A stretch of 64,000 nucleotides of DNA from Lucinisca nassula (lineage: Eukaryota > Mollusca > Bivalvia > Lucinida > Lucinidae): positions 210,460,138 through 210,524,137 of the forward strand of contig OY757010.1 of NCBI GenBank assembly GCA_963580285.1. Reading direction: 5' to 3'. Positions 43,680 through 52,617 of the stretch are shown in pieces; the first letter of the stretch is position 1, and every line of letters begins with the position of its first letter. Below the pieces are notes generated by a model that ran no database searches, was not told the DNA's origin, and saw only the letters and a program-made list of their open reading frames with translations. The translations under genes were made by a program, and so were the position numbers.

Positions 43680-44796
43680 ACTAGACACTGAGATAATAAT
43701 TACTGATGAGTGAACTCATTCAGGCCTAATTAGCAATCAACGCAATTTACCATTGTGATTTTTTGACACCGCAAATAAGATTCTAACTTTGAAAATAAAT
43801 AAATAAATATCAATCAATCAAATTTATTCACTTAAGCATATACAGCTCATCGTGATACAACATATATACATACAAACAAATAAGTGAAGAATGGTATGAA
43901 AGTGAATTACTGGATGGGTCAACATAAGTATCATATCATCATATACAACACAGAACAGAACGCTACACACAGGTGTCATATAAGCATGATAAGATAAAGT
44001 AATAAAGAAATAAATGGCATAAGTTATCAAATTCCAGGTGGTAGCAAATGCGTAATCAACGTCTCATCAGCATCGCGGCAAGTCTTTGCATCACCGAGAC
44101 GCCAACCAGACGTCGTATGCCTGACAAGTTTGCTACGATATGAGTTGTTAAGATAGTTGTTGGAAAAATCTTTCCACTCAAGTTTTTCCCTTATTTCGAG
44201 TCAATAGTTATTTAATCCAAAACCGGAGTACCCGGAGAAAAATCATAATAATAATGATAATAATAATAACTTAAGGTGAACAGAGAATTACGACAACAAA
44301 ATATAGTAGAAAGATTTGTTGCTGTAATGAGGCCGTTTCCGTATTACACTATCTTCCATTCATTGAATCATAGTGCGTAAAAACGTGTGAAAAATAAGTA
44401 CATGTAGGTCGCTTATAACGGACCGTAACAATCGTGCTCTGCACGCGCATACTGCACGAGCATATACAGTTTGAAATGTGTACAGACATGTTATCACCAG
44501 TCTACAAAATAAGAATATAATGTTTTCTCCATAGTGGTAAGTTGTATATAAATTATTGGTATATTCATGTAAATTATTACTTCAGAGTCTCTCTCTCTCT
44601 GTGGGAGCCAATGAAGTATAGCAAATCAAAGTAGACATGAACATATGCTATCAAAAGGCAGTGGGTAGAAGCAGATTTATTTATTTATTTATTTATTTAT
44701 TTATTCTGTGATGGTACGGTGTTTAGGCTAAGCAACAACTTTCATCGAGTTTCGTTGCTAATTAAGGTTTTTTGTTTGTATTGGAGTTTCACCGCC
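43680..44796. other. Intergenic sequence with microsatellites and one short open frame
   Basis: (AATA) and (ATCA) tracts near 43797-43825, ATAATAATAATA near 44245-44270, (TTTA)9 at 44668-44704. On the minus strand 44199-44027 a frame of 57 codons ends YRSKLVRHTTSGWRLGDAK...LLPPGI then stop; I do not recognise it. Confidence 0.5.
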
Positions 44797-44923
44797 CAGT
44801 CAACACTATTTACGGCCCCCACCCAAAGGGGCTTAAAGAAATATATGGGCTGCATGATGCTTCCACGCAGAGCTGAATCCGGCCCGCACACTAGTACTGG
44901 TAAACCACTTAGAGGATCTAAAA

Positions 44924-46993
44924 AGTAGAAGTAAAACAAAGATCAGGAATTGATACAATTAACTTACTCCATCCATAAAAGACACCAAAGGAAAAGAAAT
45001 ACAAACATTAAGCGACCAGACCATAATGGAAACCTAAACAAAGGAAGGCCATATGGACAGTTACTTTCCCACAAAATGGCCATATGGCCATCCAAAATTA
45101 AAAGACACAAGTGATACACACAGTAAGTAACAAACAACAACATAAATAAATCGCCACAGAAGAGCCGCCTTGGAACGGTCAGTGGAAGATTTCCACTGGG
45201 GGGCTTAAATCGATTTTACGTGGCCACAATCCTCGCCCTTACTTCCGTCGCGATTTAGACAAATAATTTGTTCAGTCCGCATGAAGGCCTCCTAACTCAT
45301 CAGTGCAACATCTCCGTGAACACAGAAATCAAAGAACCACAGAGGTGAGACAACGGTGAGGACTCGACAGCAAGAAACCACTGAAATGCTGGAGCAAAAG
45401 AAAACCAACAGTTAGACTCCGATGAGCCCGACCAGAGACAGAGCATCAGGCACCAACCAACATTATCTCTTTAATTTTCAATAAGCCTTTACGTTGGAGC
45501 CGTCATAGAATCTGAGGCCTGACCCACCGGCGTGCAATTAAAGAGGGAAGCAAAGTTGCCAACCGTGATTGGGTTAACTACCATGCATGCAGTCTGTCGT
45601 ATAACATCCATGTTGTACCCAATCTTTTTATATCGAAGAATGATTTTACGAAATTGGGTGCTGAAGTCATTGCGGTTATATATTTTTCTGAATTTATATA
45701 CTAAGTCACCATAAAATTCGGGTTCCGATAGACCTTGTTGCAGAAGAGATTTAAGTCCAATATTGATTTTTGAAATTAAATCAGAATGGCGTCTATAAAA
45801 TTTTGAAAAGGCTTTGCGTAGTTTATGGTACCGATAACCCTGATTAAGAAGTTTAGCCATTAATAATTTATTACGAGTGTTGAAGTCAGTTGCATGACTA
45901 CACACTCTAGCAAATCGAATTAATTGCGAAATATAAACGCCATAGGATGGCGCACGAGGAACATCACCATCCAAAAAAGGAAAATTTACAATCTCAAAAT
46001 CAAAGTCATCGCGTTTATCATAAATTTTGCACGAAACAAATCCATCTACAATAGATAGATGTAAATCCAAAAACGGGGCCTCGGTATCAGAAGAATTTGC
46101 TTTATTTAACTGAAGTTCTAGGGGGTAAATCTGACTGATCAAACCATCAAAATAGGTATTATCAATATTTAATAAATCATCTAAATATCTAGAAGTAGAG
46201 CTAAAAGCTTCAATAATTTCAGATTGGTTATCAATGGAAAGCGACAAAATGAAGTCTCTTTCATAACAATACAAGAACAGATCAGCCACAAGAGGTGCGC
46301 AATTAGTACCCATCGGAATACCCACAATTTGTCTAAATAACTTAGTACCGAATCTAATATAAATATTGTCAAGTAGAAAGGTGAGGGCATCACACACTTT
46401 CTGACATGACCAAAGTGTATAATTCTTATGCTCTTTAGAAGTGAAAAATGCATTTCTGACATTACATGCAAGATAGAGAGAATCTTCTCTGTGAAAAGCC
46501 CATTCAATTAAATCATTAAGCTTTTCTTTTATAAGATTATGAGGAAGTGTAGTGTAAAGAGTGGAAAAATCGTAGGTAGACAGACTAGAAGCACGAAACT
46601 GTCTAGATTTCAATTTATTTAAAACCTCATTCGAATTTTTTACAGACCAAAACAGATTTCTTCCTGATCTTTCAAAGACTTTATCACAATATTTAATTAC
46701 ATGCGTTTTAATAGCAGTAAGACAGGAAGTTAATAATTTAGAAAGTTCAGTGGTAGTGCAAGAACTAGAATTTGCAATAAACCGTGCTTTGCAAGGTTTT
46801 TTATGAAGTTTTGGTAACCAGTATAGCGTAGGAAGCTTGTCTTGGCCTTCGTTAACACACACAGCAAACTTGGTGACTGAAAGACAAACATGTTTATCTA
46901 CTTTAGCTCTCTCTTCAGCCAAAGGCTGAAGTTCATAGGCCTTAGTACCACCAAGCTCCTGCTTAAGCGTGTTAACATAGTGGAGCCGTCACA
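44924..46993 (-). mobile_element. Penelope-like retroelement copy B (5'-truncated, near-intact RT)
   Basis: Minus-strand element from the conserved 3' end (plus-strand AAAGTAGAAGTAAAACAAAG) to GTTAACATAGTGGAGCCGTC. It lacks about 100 bases at the 5' side relative to copy A, as expected for target-primed insertion. It sits inside a SINE. Confidence 0.85.
45489..46990 (-). CDS. Penelope-like reverse transcriptase, copy B
   Basis: Open frame of about 500 codons without an internal stop; the 5' end is truncated by the element boundary, so no genuine start is needed at 46922. Motifs: HYVNTLKQELGGTKAYEL, LPTLYWLPKLHKKPCKARFI, TYDFSTLYTTLPHNLI (motif A), QIVGIPMGTNCAPLVADLFL (motif B), RYLDDLLN (motif C), then a basic thumb-like region ending MTAPT. 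The LYTTLP and LPKLHK signatures are typical of Penelope-like RTs. The GIY-YIG endonuclease usual at the C-terminus in animals is not visible, so the protein either uses no such domain or is a variant family. Low divergence from copy A outside its breaks suggests recent activity. Confidence 0.85.
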
Positions 46994-47379
46994 GGAACCG
47001 CAGTGTGAGGCGGACCGTCCATGCTAATAAACCCTATTGTTTTCATTGGGCGACAGGGCTTGCGATGTCATTTCATCTCAATGTCGGGTAAAAGTCCCAC
47101 AAAATTGGAAGCAACGTCTCCAAAATGACCATTATAGTGTTGATGGGGCATTAAACCTCAAATCAAACAAAACAGTCAACACTATTTAGGTCGTTTTTGA
47201 ACCCGTCAGTTTATCTATCCACACTTTTCCTGGACATGCTTATACGTAAGCGGCTAACCAGTATAGTGCACATTCTTTCGCCAGAAACTGACAACTGTCC
47301 TTCTTGGACCAGGGAAAGGGGGAGAAAGACCGTAGAAAAGAAAAAAAGAAAATCATGATCAATTTCCACGAACGTATGT

Positions 47380-47459
47380 TGTCGACCCCGACAGGTATCG
47401 AACCCGCGACCTCCTGAGTGACAGTCAGACGCACTACCGACTGAGCTACCGAGGCCGGC
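47380..47459 (-). mobile_element. tRNA-like SINE head
   Basis: Minus strand CCTCGGTAGCTCAGTCGGTA (A box), then GGTTCGATACC (B box), 3' part unlike the other SINEs (TGTCGGGGTCGACA). A diverged CACT-family SINE without clear ends follows at about 47490-47610. No CCA end or proper cloverleaf 3' strand, so not a tRNA gene. Confidence 0.65.
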
Positions 47460-47864
47460 TAATTAAGGTGAAAGTAACAAAAATAGTGTGTGTGTGCCCT
47501 TTTTTACGTCCCACCAATATCTGGAATCATACAGAAACTCACTTTAAAGCCTTATCCTAAGGACTGGAGAAGTCCTGGATCGAACCTTGATTTATGAAAC
47601 GGGTTATGTAACCGTTAAACTTTTTCATAATTTTATTAGCATATTAGTTATTAAATTAAAGGATTTGTACTATGTTATGATCCAGACTGGTGTGACCTGG
47701 CCTTATTTATCAAACAGGGCCATGGGCAACACCATTCTTATAAGCTTTTGCATCTGTTCACGGTCCCATGAATCTGCCTTGTCGAAACAAAATACAAGGC
47801 AAGAATTCAAGGAGGGTGGACAGATGTTAAAAAGTTTCTGATGCGCTAAATAACGTTTGATCTC

Positions 47865-47866
47865 GT

Positions 47867-47905
<39 letters not shown>
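47865..47905. repeat. (ATA)n microsatellite
   Basis: About 12 perfect ATA repeats. The surrounding 47610-48060 has no other feature. Confidence 0.9.
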
Positions 47906-47906
<1 letters not shown>

Positions 47907-48059
47907 TTCGTCAATATTACAAAATAATTATATTTGCTAAAGAATTTCTATGTTGAAATGCTTGTATAATGTATCTTGCCAAGCTTTTCAAATGTGTCAG
48001 ATTTTCATTATTAAATAATTGTATCAATTTAAACATACTTGGACGGGTATTTTAATATT

Positions 48060-49195
48060 TCTTTATATACATTTTTCTTATTGTAATATATCGGGGCAAA
48101 CAAGAATAAAATGTAGCTCGTCTTCAATTTCGTTCAGATTACAGTATAAGCATTTCCTGACTTTGAACTTTTAGGTTAGGTTAGCATCACATAATCTTCA
48201 TATTGAAACAGGAAGGCACAGACAAATAGAAAGAACAGACAGGAAATGCTTATACTGTAAGTTAAGTTTGAAATGGATCTTCTATGTTTGACATTTACAA
48301 GTTTTTCTAAATATGAGGAACTTATTATAGTAGGTTTTATTTCTTTATACCACTGTAGTGAACTTAACAATGACAACTTCTCATTCCATTCGGAAATATA
48401 CTGACCTCTTATTCTTGTCCTCAAAATAGGTATAAAACTTAATATCAAGTACAGAATCTGCAAACATCCAAACATCATGAAAACCTGATCTCTGCAGTAG
48501 ATCTTTAACATTCCTAACCCAATTCTTAACATTTTCATTTCTTACCAATTCATCTAGCAGACAAGATTACATTGTTTTAACAATACAATTATTATAATCA
48601 CTTCGAGCAATTTTCAACCAGTATTTTATAATCCTGATATATCTATCCAAAAAGAGTGGGAATCTGCCAGTTTTGCCATAGAGAGCAATATTGTTGGTAC
48701 TCAATTCTACACCAAGTATTCGTTTCAGGTATTTTCTATACACCCTTTCTCATCTATCAGCAGACGAAAACCCCCATACCTCACAACTGTAGTTCAAAAT
48801 CGATTTAACGTAAGTGTCGAATAGCTGTAACAATATTTTAAATGGGATCTGAATTTGTCTTATGGTCGAGAATAATAAACCCATTGCTCTTACGGATTTA
48901 TCCGCCAATATATGTATTGCTTTTTGAACGGAACCCCCACAACTTACCACATACCCTAGATAATTAAATTCCTTTACAACCTCTACATTTTCTCCATAGA
49001 GACTAAATGTTTCCTGTGGTACACCTTTCTGAAAAATTATGATTGTTGTTTTTTCAACATTAATGGTTAGTTTCCATTTATTACAGTATGTTTCCAGTTG
49101 TGTCAATGACTTTTGTAATCCTTGCTTCGAGTCTGATATTAATACGGCATCATCAGCAGACAAGAGCAAATAAATAAATAAAACGATGGTCAAAT
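48060..49195 (-). pseudogene. Non-LTR reverse transcriptase relic with micro-inversion
   Basis: Minus-strand 3' half of an RT: SADDAVLISDSKQGLQKSLT (motif C), WKLTINVEKTTIIIFQKG, FNYLGYVVSCGGSVQ, LNYSCEVWGF, then LQWYKEIKPTIISSSYLEK and, near the 3' end, KCLYCNLNEIEDELHFILVC. Frameshifts near 48740 and 48540. The segment 48161-48240 is inverted: on the plus strand it reads IETGRHRQIERTDRKCLYC, which belongs just before the zinc-knuckle on the minus strand. 5' truncated before motif C. Confidence 0.8.
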
Positions 49196-49409
49196 TTAAG
49201 CGATGCAGTTGTCGTTATATTGTTCACCGATATTCATGATATTTCAGTTGTAGATATACTTAAAACACAATCAACAGTAACCTATCATAGCTTCAAAATG
49301 GCGGATAATCCATGACAGGTAAATGTTCCTTTCTAATTTTGTTTAGGCTACCTTGTGGATTATAGTTATCAAATATTTTATTGCCGGCATTTTAGCCTGG
49401 CAACGGGAG

Positions 49410-49515
49410 GATGGCTATAGACAACCGAACCCAGTCTTCTAGTCGCTAGGTCTAGAATGCCGGGTCCGGCGTTCTAGACTCAGAGGCTAGAAGACCGGAT
49501 CCAGTTGTCTAGCCA
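49410..49515. repeat. Imperfect foldback of about 100 bp
   Basis: Left GGCTATAGACAACCGAACCC and CTTCTAG..., centre GCCGGGTCCGGC, right CTAGAAGACCGGATCC and GTTGTCTAGCC. Could be a small foldback element; no flanking duplication found. Confidence 0.6.
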
Positions 49516-49551
49516 CTTCCTTTCGTATTAATAAATCTTACCCCTGTAAAC

Positions 49552-50332
49552 CGGTTCGTAGAAATACCGGAACACACTGGAAATTACCGAGACACACTCA
49601 AATAAGCCTTTCAGTTGGCTAAATAAATGTTTTTGGGGGTATATACTATAATATGCATTTTGTATGCCTTATATTGGCCAAATGTAACACAAAAACATGC
49701 TTTATTAACCCTATCCCAGATACGCATCAAATAATTTATGGCAATGTGATCAGTGATAAAATTTACAATGTACTTGTACATGTATGTATAGACGTGTTTT
49801 CGTAATGAACTGATAGTTAATTGTGGGTATTATGGTCAAAATTGGTCTACATTACAATAGTTGGCTTCATGTTCTATTGTCGTTTTAGATCTCACAACAC
49901 TTCAATTAAAAAAGTACTGTACTGAACAATTTTTCCAAGCTAAGGATTTTGACATTTCATGCTTTTCTTCCCAAAAGAGACACTGACTGGTTATGCCAAT
50001 CTTTTTTTTAGGCTGAAAGAATTGTCAAACACTCTTTTGGTTATCTGATGAGTTATATCAGAGAGTGAAAATCAAAACATAAAGCGCTCAGTATAATTAC
50101 TTAGTGTATATTCAGACCCACAGGACCGGAACACATTTGATAAAACACTGAAATAAGATTAGTTTATGCTTTTCATATAAGAAATGTTATCAACACCATC
50201 CTACACAATAAAACAATGCAAATAAGTCAAAAGTAACATTTCTAATAACACAAAAATAAAAAAAATCAACTGTGTTCCGGTAATTACCAGTGTGTTCCGG
50301 TGTTTTGGTGTGTTCCGGTATTTCTACGAACC
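49552..50332. mobile_element. MULE-like non-autonomous transposon with 10-bp target duplication
   Basis: Termini GGTTCGTAGAAATACCGG and complement; repeated ACCGGAACACAC in the subterminal parts. Flanked by CCCTGTAAAC at 49542-49551 and 50333-50342. The target is a family P palindromic element (TAAACCGG... continuing as AATAGTTTTCTCTATG). Same architecture as 23602-25007. Confidence 0.82.
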
Positions 50333-50459
50333 CCCTGTAAACAATAGTTTTCTCTATGCAAAGTGGGGTTCAGAAATAAATAAAATAAACAATTAAATTT
50401 GTATTACATGTCCCGCAAAGAGATGCTGCCAACGGACTGTGATATCACAGCTTATGGCA

Positions 50460-51023
50460 CGGTCTAACTAAACACTGCAAAGACACGCAAAAGACGGACA
50501 AAGCCAGGCAAAGACATTTAAATTGGGCAGACACATGAAAATATGCTGAAAGACCTCATCCCAAGATAAAAAAAAATATTCGATTTTTTTATGTGTCTTT
50601 GGCTGTCTTTGGTGTGTCTCTTATGTGTCTTTTGTGCATCTTTGAGTGTGTTTGCGTGCTTTTCAAACTTTAAAAAAAATCGATTATTTTTCTATTTATT
50701 TATTTATATCCTTTCATATCTGCCTACATATTTATTTTTTTATTGGTTTAATTCATGTCTTTGCATCCTATATGGTGTCTTTGCGTATCTTGGCTTATTT
50801 GTTGTGTCTTTGCTTATCCCTTTATGTCTCAGCCTCATAGTCTTTGCGCACTTTTGTCTTTCATGATGGTGACTATAAATTATAGGGGTTTGCGGGTCTG
50901 GGATGGGGTCTTTCAGTTTATTTTTATGTGTCTTTGCCTAATTTAAGTGTCTTTGCCTGTCTTTTGTGGGTCTTTGCCTGTCTTTGCGTACTTTGCCCGT
51001 CTTTGCGGTGTTTAGGTAGACCC
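50460..51023. mobile_element. Non-autonomous transposon with GCAAAGAC repeats, 9-bp target duplication
   Basis: Inverted ends GGTCTAACTAAACACTGC / GCGGTGTTTAGGTAGACC. The interior is built of GTGTCTTTGCCTG-like repeats facing opposite ways on the two sides. Flanked by CTTATGGCA at 50451-50459 and 51024-51032. The small open frames here (50591-50946) are repeat artefacts. 51033-51392 has no feature. Confidence 0.8.
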
Positions 51024-51558
51024 CTTATGGCATGCTGTATTCCACCAACAACCTTTAACTTTAAAATTCATGCATGTCATTAGTCTTGCCAAACCAAAAA
51101 CCGCCTCTCATCGACAAAGGAATTAAAACTAGCCTTTAATTAGGGACAATTAGATTGACTCAACTGAGGTAATGGCCAGATAAGACCGACTCAGTATAAG
51201 AAGATAGATTAAACTACTATCGATAATCTCTTTTTTTCACACCCACATTAATCGGTTCACTGCGTTTAATTAGGGTGAATAATAATAACAATGATAATAA
51301 CTACAGCAGGTCGCTACTCGCCATCGCATATCCCTGCGATGTGAAAATCGTGTTACAATTAAATGACCCAAATTCTTCTTTTTTTGACCTCCGGTAAATT
51401 CAAGCTGCCACTGGATATGTCCAAAATGTGAGGTCTGTAACTTTTCAGACTCCTTCTTTGATGAATATGTAGAACTGAGTAAGCCAAACAGGTTTGAACC
51501 TCTGTCAGAGGATAAGAGAGGCAAATCTTCGACTGCTGATGAAACTAAGTCAAATTTT

Positions 51559-52617
51559 GTGAAAGGTTTGAAACTTTGCAGTATAAACATAAATGGAATT
51601 AGAGGGAAAATTCTTGAACTTTTAGCTTTCCTCGATACATCTCAACCTCATATTGTTGCTATTCAGGAAACAAAAATTGACAGTTCAATTACTACATCTG
51701 AGCTTTTCCCTGAAACTTGTGAGTACTGTGTGTACAGAAAAGATAGGAACTCTCATGGCGGTGGGGTGATGTTGCTCATTCAAAGAGACATCCCTCACAT
51801 GCCTTTCATGGAACTTGAGAATGACACCGAATCGGTCTGGGTTAAGGTTTTTGCAAATAAAACTTCCCACTTCGTAGCAAGTTGGTATCGACCACCAAAT
51901 GGTACAGTCGAAAACTTCCAGTTGTTTAAAGACCAACTGGATTGCATTAAATCGCAGCATAAGGGTAAAAAACTCCCGGCTGTACATGTTCTAGGTGACC
52001 TCAACTTCAGAGACATTGCTTGGCCCGACAGGCTCAGCAAACAAGGCACAATGCTGAGTCAGTCGGAAGGACAAATATTAATTGACATTATGAACGATCA
52101 TGGCCTTGAACAAATTGTTAACTTCCCCACTCGTGATAAGAACACATTGGATCTGATCCTTACGACTTTGCCAGGACAATTCGAAGACATTCATTCCCCA
52201 GATACACTAAGTGACCACGATGTTGTCTCCGGATATTTAAAAATTCACATCCCACCAATAAAGAAACCTCGGAGGAAGGTGTACTCATATCAGAAAGGTG
52301 ACTATGAAACTATGAGGAAGGATGCACTCAGATTTGCAAAGGAGAATTACTTTAATGGTCATTCAGATGCTCGGTCTGTACAGGAGAATTTTGATTTGAT
52401 AACTTCTTTCATTCATACTTCGACCGAAAATCATATCCCCTCAAAAACTAGTAGGTCTGTATCTTCTATTCCCTGGATCACTCCAGAGATAAGAAGGAAA
52501 ATTCGCAGAAGGAATAAGATTCATGCAAAGGCAAAAAAGACAGGAAGTGGTAAACTCCGGACAAAATTTGAAAACTTGAGACGTGAAATCAAGACTGATA
52601 TAAAAAAATTAGCATGA
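51559..52617 (+). CDS. CR1 AP-endonuclease domain (copy 1)
   Basis: EEP-type endonuclease of the retrotransposon, which nicks target DNA to start reverse transcription. Motifs in order: LCSININGIRGK (Asn), IVAIQETKID (catalytic Glu), GGGVMLLIQRD, SWYRPPNG, VHVLGDLNFRDIAW (Asp/Asn), TLDLILTT, and LSDHDVVSGY (Asp-His). All expected catalytic positions are present. The frame runs in from the PHD segment at 51393 without a stop, so the 51559 start is only formal; the frame ends at a TGA after KKLA, where copy-to-copy comparison suggests a former read-through into the RT. Confidence 0.88.
   Translation: MKGLKLCSININGIRGKILELLAFLDTSQPHIVAIQETKIDSSITTSELFPETCEYCVYRKDRNSHGGGVMLLIQRDIPHMPFMELENDTESVWVKVFANKTSHFVASWYRPPNGTVENFQLFKDQLDCIKSQHKGKKLPAVHVLGDLNFRDIAWPDRLSKQGTMLSQSEGQILIDIMNDHGLEQIVNFPTRDKNTLDLILTTLPGQFEDIHSPDTLSDHDVVSGYLKIHIPPIKKPRRKVYSYQKGDYETMRKDALRFAKENYFNGHSDARSVQENFDLITSFIHTSTENHIPSKTSRSVSSIPWITPEIRRKIRRRNKIHAKAKKTGSGKLRTKFENLRREIKTDIKKLA

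Larger units (their letters stand above)
44813..47172 (+). mobile_element. SINE family S copy with 16-bp target duplication, split by Penelope-like copy B
   Basis: Flanked by CAGTCAACACTATTTA at 44797-44812 and 47173-47188. Head (44813-44919) and tail (46994-47172) of the SINE surround the retroelement; about 13 bases of SINE at the junction are missing. The long duplication shows family S is a retroposon. Confidence 0.88.

Noticed and set aside
50591..50946. Overlapping hydrophobic small open frames
   Set aside because: They come from GTGTCTTTGCCTG-like repeats of a non-coding element.
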